Below, piece after piece: positions 22,527-34,450 of a DNA stretch of 64,000 nucleotides. Within the stretch, counting starts at the first letter, position 1. Each line of letters opens with the position of its first letter. The notes beneath the pieces were generated by a model. That model was given only the letters and a program-made list of their open reading frames with translations. It was not told the origin of the DNA and searched no databases. The position numbers and the translations under genes were made by a program. Source of the stretch: Geosiphon pyriformis (lineage: Eukaryota > Glomeromycota > Glomeromycetes > Archaeosporales > Geosiphonaceae); assembly GCA_016748015.1 (NCBI GenBank), contig JAAOMT010000057.1:390763-454762 (forward strand), given 5' to 3'.

Positions 22527-23300
22527 CCTTTAAACTGGTAGGCGCACCTCCAAAGGGTGAGAGTACAAGCCAACCAGAAAAAAACCTCTTTTATGCTTTT
22601 AACCTAACTGACAATGACCATAACATAGATAAACTAACAATCAACACTTCTGAACCAACAAAAAAGAAGAAGAAAGCCAAGGTTGATTTCGTTATAGATC
22701 CAAAAAAAGCCTCCACATCAACTGCTGATAACAATGAGCTACCAAAAGCTAAAGTTTTTAAAAATCCTCCAAAGTTGGAACTTCCAGAAATTGTACAAAA
22801 ATCTGGACCATATTCTGTTGTCAAAGATCTCATGAAAACTCCTGCTCACATTACCTTTGGCCAGTTAATAATCCATCCCCAATTCAGAAAAGATCTTCAT
22901 AAATCATTAATACCAAAGAAGAAGACACCAAAAACCAACAAGCGCCCTTGTCAAGCTAGACTTGCTGACAACAGCAATGTCACTCCTCTAATTTGCAAAG
23001 CCCAAGTGGCTGGCTACTTTATTGATTTGATTTTGGACAGTGGATCATCTGTTAGTGTTATTGTCAAACACTTTTTAGAAGCAATTGGCAAAAAAATTAA
23101 TGAACCATCCACAAGACCAATGACTAATGTACATAGTGACAAAAAAAAAAGTCTGGGCATAGCCAAAGCTGTTCCTGTCCAAATCAATGGCATCAGTATT
23201 AAAACTGACATAAAAGTATCTAAAGCAAAAGAATACACCATAATAGTTGGCAATGAATGACTCAAGAAAGCAAAAGCCTTGCTTGATTATAAACTCTGTA
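22469..23300 (+). pseudogene. pol: Protease region of E2, active-site motif intact
   Basis: Open in the -1 frame relative to gag from 22469 to 23257. A Lys-rich linker is followed by LILDSGSSVSVIVKHF at about 23030-23075, keeping the catalytic D-S-G. It ends at TGA (23258) where the family reads NDWL, a Trp codon change. Either a -1 frameshift site or an old indel links it to Gag; no classical slippery heptamer is visible. Confidence 0.82.
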
Positions 23301-23960
23301 AACTAACCATCAGATGTGGTGAGAAACCCATTGTGGTTAAGTGCCATTATTGGACAACTTCTCCAGTAACCCGACAAAACCAAGAAAAAGAACAATTAGA
23401 TAAATCAGATAATAATAAGAGCAATGATGATGAAGATCAAGAAGAATAAAAAGAAACTGCTAAACTTGCTTATATTATCTTCACCAACAATGGCAAGCCA
23501 CTAGACAATATTCAAGCTGACAAAAAAGGAATTATAGTGAATGGCAAGCTGATTTGCTGGCCCTACTATGATATCCTTAGAAGAATCTTTGATAAAAAAC
23601 CTGGCAAAAAAGCCAAATACAGTTATTGGTAGCATAGTTCTTGTGTACAATGCTGGTGTAATAAATCTTTGTATTTACCAAGTGATGAATGCAAATTTTG
23701 CCTGATCTATTACAAAAATTGGGAACCAATTAGCTTGATATCTTAAGAAAAATTTAAAGAAATACAAAAGTTCTTTGAGAATGAACCACCTGAAATCCAA
23801 TCATTAGTTGTAGAACAAAGAGAACCTTCCCCTAAAGAAAGAAAAGTGGACATTGAAAATCTGTTGGCTAGAAATAGCCCAGTAATCTTAAAAGAAGGTG
23901 ATACCTCTGGATGAATCCATGTAATACAACACACTATCATCACAAAAGAAACTCACCCCA
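23301..23960 (+). pseudogene. Spacer between protease and RT of E2, with a Cys cluster
   Basis: Reads ADKKGIIVNGKLICWPYYDI, then SSCVQCWCNKSLYLP and CKFC (about 23635-23705), a small C-x2-C-x-C...C-x2-C cluster, interrupted by TAG and TAA. No dUTPase motif here, unlike families A and B. It occupies the place of their zinc block and may be a reduced relative. Confidence 0.5.
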
Positions 23961-24760
23961 TCTATTTGAAGCCTTATCAATCCAATCGACACAATAATGA
24001 GTTTATCAAAAAAGAGATAAACCGGATGAAAGATCTTGGATTCATACAAAAAACCAAGAGTAAATGAACTTTTCCAGTTGTAGTGGTATTCAAGAAAGAT
24101 GGAACCCTATGCTTTTGTGTTGACTACTGCCAATTAAATGCTATTACTATAAGAGACATGTACCTACTTCCCAAAATTGATGCAATGCTAGATAAATTCA
24201 ATGGTGCTGCTTTTTTCTTAATTATTGACTTAACTGTTAGATTCTGACAAATAGAGATGGATCCAGAAAGCAGAAAGAAAACTGTTTTCATTACCAAGTA
24301 TAGCACTTATAAATTTACAGTCATGCCTTTTGGTCTTATCAATGCTTCTTTCACTTTTCAATGCCTAATGGATAAAGTGTTTGAATTAGTAAAAGAAAAC
24401 TTTGTTTTGGTTTACTTGGATGACATAATAGTATATTCAAAAACCTGGGATGAATACCTTGAACATTTACAGAAGGTTTTTGACCTGCTCAGAAATGCTG
24501 GCCTTAAAATCAATCTAATCAAATCTTTCTTTGGATGCCAATTCACCCAGTTCCTTGGTCATCTTATTACAAAAGATTGAATCTTCTCTGATCCAGCTAA
24601 AGTTAAAAAAGTTCAAAATATTAGACAACCAATAAATGTTCCTGAACTATGCTCTTTCTTTGGTTTGGCCTTTTACTATCACAAATTTATCAAAGATTTC
24701 TCCAAAATTGCCTTTTTTCTCAATCAGCTACTTAGAAAAAATGTTAATTATCACTAGGAC
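23961..24760 (+). pseudogene. pol: Reverse transcriptase of E2, YLDD retained
   Basis: Starts near IYLKPYQSNR, then FPVVVVFKKDGTLCFCVDY, ITKYSTYKFTVMPFGLINA and LVYLDDIIVYSKTWDEYL (about 24410-24450). 24257-24580 is open for 107 codons. TGA replaces Trp at 24065, 24245 and probably others. The family-C form YLDDIIVYS differs from YLDDTNVFS of families A and B. Confidence 0.9.
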
Positions 24761-25230
24761 ACTCATTAACAAAAAGCTTTTGAAATTCTGAAGGAAAACT
24801 TATTACTGAACCAATTCTCAAGCAACCAGATCTGGATTAATCTTTCATCTTCCACACTAATACATCTGGCTATGGGCTTGGTGCTGTCTTTTCACAAAAA
24901 AATGAAAATAGCAGAGAACATGCTATAACATATGCCAGTAGATTCCTCACATCAGTAGAAAAAAATTATTCAGTTACTGAACAAGAATATCTAGTAGTAG
25001 TTTGGGCTACTAGCTACTGAGATCAATATCTTCTTGGTACAAAATTCTTAGTGATAACAGATTATCAAGCCTTGGTTTGGCTGTACAATAAAAAGAAGCT
25101 GAAACACAAATAAATAACTTGCTGAATACTCCACTTAGATGAATTCGACTATAATATTCAACACCACAAAGAAGCAAATCATCAAAATGCCAACACTCTC
25201 TCTAGACTTATCATTCAGTGATAGTACAAC
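24761..25230 (+). pseudogene. pol: RNase H of E2, broken
   Basis: QKAFEILKENLL, then HTNTSGYGLGAVFSQ (usual TDAS is TNTS), AITYASRFLTSVEKNYSVTE, EYLVVVWATSY, LVITDYQALVWLYNKK, HHKEANHQNA. Stops TGA at 25018 and 25123 stand at Trp positions. A frame change occurs near 24830. Confidence 0.82.
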
Positions 25231-26412
25231 CTCTCAAACCAAACTAACTTAATTATTAGTAACTCCTTCACAAACAAACACGATAATGGACTTGGACAAC
25301 TACTCTGCTTTAATAAATTTCTGGATAAAGGACAATACCCACTAAAATACACTTGACAGTAAAGAGAACATTGGCAAAAACAATCAAATTTCTATTTGAT
25401 CTGCCAGAACCAATTATACAAAAGAAACAAAAAAGATCTTGACCATCCTCAAAGAGTTATCAAATTTGAAGAAAGAGAAATTGTAATATACAACATGCAC
25501 ACTAACCCATTAGCTGAACACTTTGGAAAAACAAAGACAATTCAGAAAACTTTAGCTCACTATTATTGGCCTATCTTGAGAAAAAACATTGCTGAATACA
25601 TCAAAATCTGTAATATCTGTCAAAGAAAAGGCAAACCCAATTGCAAAGAAAATATCCATCCAATTTCTGTTGGTCAACCATTTAACAGAATTGGTATAAA
25701 TGTTGTTAGATCTTTAACAATAACTTCTGATGGCAACAGATACATTATTACAGCTACTGACTATCTTACAAAATGGGTAGAAGCAAGAGCCACTCCAGAC
25801 CAAACAGCAGTCTCAATAGCCAATTTTATTTATAAAGATATCATTTGCTGTTATGACTGCTCCAAAGAACTTTTATCTGATAGAAGAAGAGCTTTTTACA
25901 GTATACTGATTGAAAAACTTTGTAGAAAAATAGGAATACATCATAAACTTTTCTCTCCTTATCACTCCTAAACAAATGGCCTAGTAGAATGTTTTAATAG
26001 AACACTATGTGAAATTCTAGCCAAAACCAGTAAAGAAACAAACTTATGGGACAAAGTACTGCTTTCAGCTTTGTTTGTTTATAGAACTGTGAATTATGAC
26101 ATAACAAGTTATGAATCTTTTTATCTGCTCTATGAACACATGGCAACACTACCAATAGAAACTGACATTGAAACAATACTCTTTGAAAAAATCACAATAG
26201 GAAATTACAAAAACATTTTGCAAAGAAGACTTGGTACTATTCTTGACCTCTTGGTAAAAGCACAAATAATTGCTTTTGAAAAGATAAAACAGTTCTAAGA
26301 AAAGCTTAAGAAAAAAAAAACCTATAAAACACTTTCTTTAAGTGTTGGTGACTTGGTATTGGAATATTGTTCAGACAAAGACAATGTCTATAATAATAAA
26401 TTCTCTAGCCGG
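25231..26412 (+). pseudogene. pol: Integrase of E2 up to the E3 insertion
   Basis: HHCC domain: MHTNPLAEHFGKTKT and ICNICQRKGK. Core: FNRIGINVVRSL (first Asp is Asn), CSKELLSDRRRAF (second Asp kept), NGLVECFNRTL (Glu kept). 25396-25971 is open for 191 codons. C-terminal VGDLVLEYCSDKDNVYNNKFSS ends at the E3 insertion. Confidence 0.88.
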
Positions 26413-27299
26413 TATTACTCATAAAAAGAAAACAGATATAGAAAAATAGTAAACCAATAGGAGAGTAGTAGTTAGCATGTGAGCACATTGCTCAGCAATG
26501 TAGAACAATGTCAAAAATCATGGCACATGGCTCAGCAATATGGAGCAATATCAGAAATTATGGTATATCACTTAGCAATATGAAGCAATGTCAAAAAAAT
26601 ATGGCACATTGTTCAGCAATGTGAGCATTGCTTGAGAAATTATAGTACTTCATTCGAGAATATGAGTGATCTCATAGAACTCAAATTATGTATATATAGT
26701 GGTAGCATTAGAAGTAAAAAAGACAGACCTCTTAGTTTAGATTTTATCTAAGCAACTTTTTAATCCACAAATATTAATAAATAATTATTCTCTATCTCAA
26801 ATTCACTTCTATTATTAACACTCCATGTTAATAGTAATTGATACTTAACCACACTAGAACAATAGCTCTTGATCACAGCTATTGACGAGATACTAACTTG
26901 CAATTGCTTTTGTTATTTCTTTATTTTCTTTTATTTCTTTTGTTATTCTTTGATTTTTTCTAAGTGATTAAAAATTAAGCACTGAGGTACAGACATCATA
27001 GGAACTTGTAAAAGACCCATGAAACAAGGGTAGAACACTCATAAATTTGAGGATAGCTTACCAGAAAAATTACCAGCCACCATGTTGAGAAAGAAATTTG
27101 ATAGAATTGCAATTCCGAAAGGCTATTGAAAACAACTATTAAATCTCTGTCCATTATACAAAGAACTTAACCAAAACCTTCAGATACCAAAACCTTCAGA
27201 CAACCATACCTTCAGAAATTAACAACATCACTATATTCATCAAGCACCAAGTTACAGGTTTGTTATTTGCTTTGAAACCCCAAATAATTATCTGTAACA
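26413..27299 (+). repeat. 5' LTR of E3 (subfamily A1)
   Basis: 887 bp, starts TATTAC (TG to TA), ends GTAACA. TTGCTNAGCAA array at about 26475-26640, TATATATA at 26691, hairpins HP1 (about 26808-26835, loop CTCCA) and HP2 (26860-26884), T-rich tract, U5 motif AGCACCAAGTTAC. Confidence 0.92.
26860..26884 (+). other. HP2 leader hairpin of family A
   Basis: Arms CAATAGC and GCTATTG around TCTTGATCACA (family loop TCTTGATCATG). It lies about 165 nt downstream of the TATA box, so within the predicted transcript leader. Family B has CAATTGC/GCAATTG with the same loop. Confidence 0.75.
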
Positions 27300-27320
27300 T
27301 TTGGTGCTTCCTGTGAGGTA
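27300..27320 (+). other. Primer-binding site of E3
   Basis: TTTGGTGCTTCCTGTGAGGT follows the LTR; shares 16 nt with the E2 site. Confidence 0.75.
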
Positions 27321-29300
27321 TAATCTTACAGAGAACAGCACCAACAACAATTATCCAAAGGTGGCAGAATCAGAGATCATAAGAGCAAACCACTTAGGAT
27401 TTGCCAAAGCCTTATTTCAACAGTACAGCCAACAATTAGAATTAAACAACAACTATTATACAGCAGAATCTGCTTTCAACTTCTACATCAATGATAAAAT
27501 CACAGACTGCTTAGAAGAAACAGTTAACATTAAATCCACAAGAGAAAATTTCTATACAGAATTATTCTAACATACCAGCTTACCAAGAAATTAAAGTTTT
27601 GCACCAATCATCAGAGAAATCAATCAAATCATTGAAAGATACACACAACAACAATTCCCAATCACCTATGCAGATAAAAGAAAAAGAAGACTACAAACAC
27701 CAACAGTGACACCAAAAAGAATCCAACCACTTACTTGAAAGAAAACTAGAGTTAAATCACCAACAAACCTATCATACCACTACACACCTGGAAGCGCCAT
27801 TAACATCTTATCAACAGGTGCATCAATATTACACACAACATCAACATTTGGATGACTTCCATTTCAAAGTAAACAAAAGAAAGCAGAATTACTAGAAACC
27901 TATAGCAATTATTTTGAAGGATTTAAATTGTGATTGTCAATACCATCAGGATTTTGATTACTGCTATCTTAACCAGATTTTGGAAACATGAGTCTCTGGA
28001 AGATAATAGAATCAGAAGAGAAGAAAGAAAAAGAAGCCAAAGATCAAGAATTTACTTACCAAAACCTGATCTTAGAAAATCCGGAAATTGAAACTCCAAA
28101 CTTTCAAACTCCTCAAAATCCAAACAATACAAACTCTGAAACAATTAATCAGCAAAACTTACCTCCAGTAATCATTATTGATCAACCATCAATTGAACTG
28201 ATTATTAAACTGATTCAATAGCAGCCACTTCAACCACCCCAACAACCACAACAGCTGTCTCAACAGCCACAACAACAACTTCAACAACCAAACTTGGACC
28301 CAATGGCTTGTGCTCTAATAGCAAAACTTAAAAAGTTCACTGGCAAAAAAGACGACACTCAAATATGGCTCAACAACATTGAAAAGACCATTACAGCAAA
28401 TGGATGGAATAACACAAGAGCCCTTCAAGTCATCCCTTACTTTCTCCAAAATATTGCCAATTCATGGTAACAAAGTCTAGTTAACAAACCCCAAGATTTT
28501 AATGCATTCAAGCTTGCATTTCTACAATACTTTAATAATAATAATAGCATCAATCAGTTGACAAACACTTTTACCACTATCAAGCAAGGAGAAAATGAAG
28601 CAGTTACTACTTATTTAGGATGCTTTTACAAAAATTTGTGCCAAATTCAGGCCATACAGGCTGATTATTTTACAGCACCACAAATCCTAAATCAATTCAT
28701 CAGAGACTTGCGCAGTAGCATCCTCCAACACATATGTCCAATGCATCCAGTAGATCTTCAAGCTGCAGTTACAAATGCCAGAAATTTTGAAACAACTAAA
28801 CTTGAAGCTAACTATGCCCAAACTGTTAATCTAGTAATGAATGAATCATCTGAATTGAATTTCAAATTAAAACAATTTGATTCTATTAATTAAAAATTAG
28901 AGGAATACTTAACTGACAATCACACAATTTATTAACCACCACAATGATGCAATAATTCCAGAAACATGAATTGTTTCCAGAATCAGTCATGTTCAACATC
29001 TTTGACCAATTAACAGTGGCAGCAGGAGACATGTGCTTGCCACTATTGTAATAAACAAGGACATTTACAGTTTGAATACCATAAATGACTAAATGAACAA
29101 AAATCAAACTATTAATATTGAAATTTTGATCGCAACTACAAACTCAAAATTATGTCAGTAATCAATCACCAAAACTGTATCAACCAAATTACCTACCTAT
29201 AACACAACAGCCAATCTATCAACCACCAATTTATTAGCCAACAACACCCATTAGTTATCAACCACAGCTCCAACTCATTTATCAGCTACAGTTTCAGGTA
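27321..29300 (+). pseudogene. gag: Gag of E3 (capsid and zinc knuckle), broken
   Basis: N-terminal ESEIIRANHLGFAKALFQQY (from 27360), a Gln-rich linker (28220-28290), capsid text FTGKKDDTQIWLNNIEK and the stretch 28558-28893 (FTTIKQGENEAVTTYLGCFY). The knuckle at 29038-29079 is CX2CX4HX4Y, the last Cys being Tyr. No ATG precedes the conserved N-terminus. A Gln/Tyr/Pro-rich tail follows the knuckle. Confidence 0.85.
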
Positions 29301-30100
29301 ATTTATCAGCTCCAACAAATTCAAACACCACTGCAGAACTTACTTCAAAATAGAATTCAAAAACTAAGATTGACACAACAGAGCTGGAAATTGTCAATAG
29401 TGGTTTATCAACCAATCCCCAGTTCTCCAAACCAGTCATCAAGATCTTGACAACAGAATTTGGGCACCAAAAACTCCCAAAACCCGAATGTCCAACACTA
29501 TTTAAGTCTTCTGGTTACCCCAAAAGACACCTCACCCAACCAACAGAAACCCAATCAACACAAATTACTTATCAGCAATATACTTCCAGCCACCATAACC
29601 AACAACAAATTGCTAGCCACAATTTTTTCATTTGAATTCGAAAAAACCATACCAGTCCTATTATTCAGTGAAGCCACTCTTGACACCAAACCAATTACCA
29701 CCATGTACACTGACGCAAAGGTTGATGATCACACCATTAAATTGATACTAAACAGCAGATCAACTGGCAACATCATTACACAACAACTTATAGACCAATT
29801 AGGTCACCGAGTTGATTGCGCTGCTAGCACTTGCATAATTACTGCTGATAGGGCAATCAAAACTCCTATTGGTAAAATTGATGACTTCTCTTTTGAAGTT
29901 AATGGTATTATTGTCTTAATCAAAGTACTGGTCATGGAAGCCACCTAATACCAAGCACTTGTTGATAATGATTGGCTATCCAAAACCAATGCATTGCTTG
30001 ATTGGAATACACAGGAGCTTCAAATTAGCCAGAACGGCTAACACACATGTGTATCAGTTACATGTGGCCATTTCAAGACCACTAACTTGACAACACCACT
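29301..30100 (+). pseudogene. pol: Protease of E3, catalytic Asp lost
   Basis: 29460-29948 is open for 162 codons. The motif is LILNSRSTGNIITQQLIDQLG: Asp to Asn and Gly to Arg relative to LILDSG. Flanks IDDFSFEVNGI and LSKTNALLDWNTQ match E5. Confidence 0.88.
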
Positions 30101-31327
30101 CATTGAGTTCGAGAAAAAAGAGAAGAAACTTACCTGGGAAGCCTATCAAATGTTATGGGCTGAAAAAAACCACAACAAGTTACTACCAATACTCTTTTGG
30201 GACAATAATAGAAAAGGAAAACAAAAGCAAAGACTTACTTGAAATGCTGACCAAGACTGAAAAACCAACAATGACTCAAATGAACTACTAACCTGGGAAT
30301 GGAAAGAAGCTAACAAAGGAAAAAAAAAAGGAAGGAAAAAGATATAACCAAAGAAACCACCATCACAAAAGAAATAACTAGTGGCTGGAAAAGAGAATAC
30401 TCATGGAAACTGATCAAGGAGCTATCATATATACCTCTCAAATACAAGGACTATGGGAAAAAACTTTCTTCTATGAGAGCTTGGATCATGCCAGACAAAG
30501 ATTATTGGATGCGAACCCACTATTATTGCAAGCCATGCCACCACAAACGCTATGGCTACCCAAAAAGACAAGACAAGTGGAACAATAAACCATGTCTTGC
30601 TTGTAGCGAACAATTATTGGACAAAAGAATATGGAATGACATTCCTGGACGAAGAGAAATGTACAATGCTTTATGCCAATACATGATCTTTATCAGCGAT
30701 TGGGTGAGTCATAGTACACCAATAACTGCCGCCTGACATCATACAATATCTCGCTTAGATGGTTACCCACATGACAAAGATGAGATCTGGTGGATGGCAA
30801 ATGCCAAAATAGAAGGTGCCATGCCTAGCAAAATATTGGAAATCAAGAACAACCCTCTAGAGCCAGTCAACATTGTTCTGATTTCCAACCCAGATGCTTT
30901 CTTGGACCTAGAAACAGGCCCAGAAGAATTCCATAAGCACTACCAAAATTTGGCATTAACAAGAGAGGAACAAAAGCAGTGTTTAGCTCAAATAAACACC
31001 CAACTATGTGACTATTGTTTGATCTCATGTGACTTTCAATATTGTAATGAGTGTGATTTTATTTACAATCTACCATCATGCATGATCTACATGATTCCAG
31101 AGGAGGAACCAATTAATAACTGCACATCAGAATCAGAATTAACTTTCAATCCTGATTCAAACTCCAACAATGATGATGCCAAAAACAATGGTTCCAGTTT
31201 CACTCAGTATGGCAACAAAAATAACAATGATTCGAACTCCAATTCAAACTCTAAAACATATATCACACTCCTTGATCTTACCAAGAAACAAAAACTCAAA
31301 TAGTATAGTGACAATAATAAAGGTATC
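30101..31327 (+). pseudogene. Zn1/Zn2 block and acidic linker of E3
   Basis: Zn1 (30473-30736 open) reads HYYCKPCHHKRYGYP, WNNKPCLACSEQL and IPGRREMYNALCQY. The segment MANAKIEGAMPSKILEIKNN begins the open frame 30794-31303, with Zn2 at 31007-31054: CX2CX3CX4CX2C with all five Cys (CDYCLISCDFQYCNEC). The Asn/Asp/Ser-rich linker is at 31140-31250. No function assigned; the spacing fits zinc-binding folds. Confidence 0.65.
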
Positions 31328-31667
31328 ATGCCAGAACGTACACATAATACTGATGCAGAATTTGATTTAAGATATCCAGGAAAATATTCCATCAAATTAG
31401 AACCCCATTTGTGCATCAGTATTGATCTTAAGATAGTATTAGAAATTCCAGCAACAACAATGGTTCAGTTAGCATCTAAGAATAGCCTAGCAAAAAAGGA
31501 AATCAACATCAGAGAAGGAATAATTGATATAGGATATGTAAGAAATATTATTGCTATGCTACAAAATGATTCAAAAAAGACATATATTATAGATCCAAAT
31601 GAAAAAATAGCATAGACAATATTTCTATCTCTGGTGAAAGTAGCTCAACTAGTATCAGTGGTTTACA
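31328..31667 (+). pseudogene. dUTPase-like domain of E3, motif 5 deleted
   Basis: Open for 96 codons. Motif 1 TDAEFDLRYPGK, motif 2 SKNSLAKKEI (family SRSSLAKKG), motif 3 GIIDIGYVRNI with catalytic Asp and Tyr, motif 4 NEKIA then TAG. Text jumps from VAQLVSV to YYLLQPEQLE at about 31668-31690, so motif 5 and the linker seen in E1 and E5 are gone. Confidence 0.85.
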
Positions 31668-32655
31668 GATAAAGCAAATATTATCTGCTCCAACCAGAAC
31701 AATTGGAATAAATAAACATAAAGAATCTAAACCCACTCCAACAGATGCAACTAAAGATGTTACTCAACAATTTCAATGACATCTTTGCCAGTGAAAACAA
31801 ATTTGGCAGAACTGACATAATCCAGCATCAAATTAAAACTGGAAATGCAATGCCAATTAAACAAAGAGTATACAGAGTACTACCAGCCAGCCATGAAATC
31901 ATTCATCAAGAAATCAACCAGATGCTTGACAGTGGGTTAATTCAACCATCAATAAGCCCATAGTCATTACCAGTGGTACTGGTTCATAAGAAGAATGAAA
32001 AAATCCATTTTTGTGTGGACTACCAAAAACTGAATGGAGTAACTAAAGGTAATAGCTATCCAACCCCAAAGATCCAAGAATTATTTGATGCTTTCAAAAG
32101 GAAGAAATGGTTTTCAAAATTAGATTTAGACAGTGATTATTGACAAGTAGTCATAAAGCCAAAAGATAAGGAGAAAATGGCTTTCATAACACGAGAAAGG
32201 AACTTTGAATTTGAAGTTATGCCATTTGGATTGATGAATGCTCCAGCAATATTCCAATGGCTCATGGAAATTGTTTATACTGAATTACTATAAAAATCAG
32301 TAGTTGTTTACTTAGATAATACCAATGTGTTCTCAAAAACATTTGATGATCATCTGCATTATTTCCAACAAGTGTTTGAAAGATTAAGAAGAGCCAAATT
32401 AAAACTAAATGCAACCAAATGTTTCTTTGGAAAAACTGAACTCAAGTTTTTGGGACATGTTGTGAACAAAGATGGAATCAAAATGGATCCAGACAAGATT
32501 GAAATTGTCAAAAACTTTCCAGTACCAAATAATCTTACAAAATTGAAAACATTCTTGGGATTTGCTGAATACTACTACCACTTCATTAAAGACTTTTCCA
32601 AAATAGCTCAACCACTACACCAGCTCCAAACAAAAAACACCAAATATAAATGAAC
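31668..32655 (+). pseudogene. pol: Reverse transcriptase of E3, YLDN
   Basis: LNNFNDIFASENKFGRTDII, KIHFCVDYQKLNGV, KLDLDSDYWQVVIKP with Trp as TGA (32141), MPFGLMNAPAIFQWLM, VVVYLDNTNVFSKTFDDHL. 32327-32653 is open for 108 codons (thumb and connection). The second catalytic Asp is Asn, as in E1. Confidence 0.92.
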
Positions 32656-33115
32656 AGAAACCCAACAAAAAGCTTTTGATATATTAAGAAGAAAGCTTAT
32701 TCAAGCCCCAATACTGATTTATCTGAATTATAGCAAGCCATTTATAATTACAACTAATGCATCTGGTCAAGCATTGGGAGCAGTACTATTGCAAAAAAGA
32801 CCAGATGAAAGAAAGCATCTAGTAGTTTATGCCAGTAGAAGCTTAAGTCCAGCAGAAAAAAACTATGGAACTCCAACACTGAAACACTTAGCTATTTATT
32901 GGGCCATCATCAAATAGAAAGAATACTTGAGTCAGAAGTTTGATGTATACACTGATCACAAAGGATTGACTTTAATCCAAAAACAAGAATTTAGAGACAA
33001 TTGCCATGTCAGATAGAAAATAGAACTTTCACTATTCAATTATACAATACATTATAAAAAAGGAAAAAATAATGGAAATGCCAATAGTTTGTTACAAATG
33101 AGACAAATCTAAAAC
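32656..33115 (+). pseudogene. pol: RNase H of E3, broken
   Basis: KAFDILRRKLIQAPILIY, FIITTNASGQALGAVLLQK (Asp to Asn), VVYASRSLSPAEKNYGTP, LKHLAIYWAII, FDVYTDHKGLTLIQKQEF, IHYKKGKNNGNANSL. Stops at Trp and Gln positions. Confidence 0.85.
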
Positions 33116-34450
33116 ATTTTAACCCAAAAATATAACAAAAAATAAATATACAAAAATACCAACAACTCCAACATTATATAAATATCCAATTGTTCAAGGA
33201 GAAATTATCTCAAAAAGAACAAAAGAACATAAAACAACAATCAAAATATTTTATCAACCATCAAAATATACTTTACCAGAAGAACAGAAAAAAGCCAGAT
33301 CAATCAACCAGAGAAAGAGACAATATTATTCAACATGCACTTAGATTCAACAGCAGAACATTTTTATAAAAAAGCAACCATAGAAAGAACCAGAAAAAAA
33401 TATTATTGGCCATTAATGTATCCAGACATCATCCAGTATATTCAAAATTGTGATGCTTGTCAGAAAAGAAAAGAAACAAAACCCAGTAAACCATTTAGAC
33501 CAATCAAAGTGGGACAACCATTTGACCATATTGGAATTGACTTAATTGGACCATTAGTAATTACCAGCAGAGGCAACAGATATATTGCAGTAGCTATGGA
33601 TTATCTCACAAAATAGCCAGAAGCAAAAGCCATTCAAAGAGCAGATGCAGAATCTATTGCTGAATTTGTCCATTAAAATTTGATCTGTCAACATGGATGT
33701 TCAAAAGAACTACTATCAGATTAAGAAATCCACTTTGTGAACAGAACATTGACAGAATTAAGTCAAAGATTTGGAATTAAAAGACCATTGTCATCATCAT
33801 ACCATCTACAAACCAATGGATTAGTAGAAAGATTCAATAGAATATTGTGTAAAGCAATTGCCAAAATCAGTCAAGAAAACCAGAACAAATGGGATTTGTT
33901 CATACCATCAGTATTATTTGCTTATTGGACAATGAAGTAAGATACCACACAAGCAACACCATTTGAATTGGTATACGGTAGAACAGCAATATTACCAGTT
34001 AAGATAAAGGTCAATACATATTCAACTGAACCAATAACAGAAGATAATTTCCAAGAAACATTGTTGAGACAAACCTATGACCTAATGGAAACACTAGAAA
34101 ACAGACAACAAAAAGCAGCTGATAATATCCAAAAATCACAAGAAAAGCAAAAAGAATGACACAATAACTAACTACCAAATAAACCAGTTAAATTCAAGAT
34201 TGGAAACAAAGTATTATTACATTGTATCAAAGCGGAAAAACAATGGAGTGGAAAATTTGACTCCAAATGAGATGAACCATTTTACATAAAAGAAATTCTA
34301 GGAAATGGAGCTTATAAATTAAAATGGGACAACAAAATCTTAGCCAAAGCAGCACATGGTAATCAACTAAAACAATATAACCAGATAGCATCATCATCCA
34401 TCAATAACATTTCACAACTGGGAGTACAAAGAATATTAGTTTAACCAGAT
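33116..34450 (+). pseudogene. pol: Integrase of E3, DDE residues visible
   Basis: HHCC part: MHLDSTAEHFYKK and NCDACQKRK. Core: FDHIGIDLIGPLVI (Asp), CSKELLSD (Asp), NGLVERFNRILCK (Glu). Open stretches 33335-33616, 33737-33940 and 33968-34159. C-terminal KAEKQWSGKFDSK and ILGNGAYKLKWDNK. The three acidic residues survive, but stops at 33614 and 33723 break it. Confidence 0.9.

Noticed and set aside
22591-23265. Two minus-strand open frames over E2
   Set aside because: Shadows of the protease-linker frame of E2.
23258-25125. TGA reassigned to Trp
   Set aside because: TGA at Trp sites is common, but TAG and TAA at Trp and Gln sites, frameshifts and catalytic-residue losses occur in the same copies, so ordinary decay explains it.
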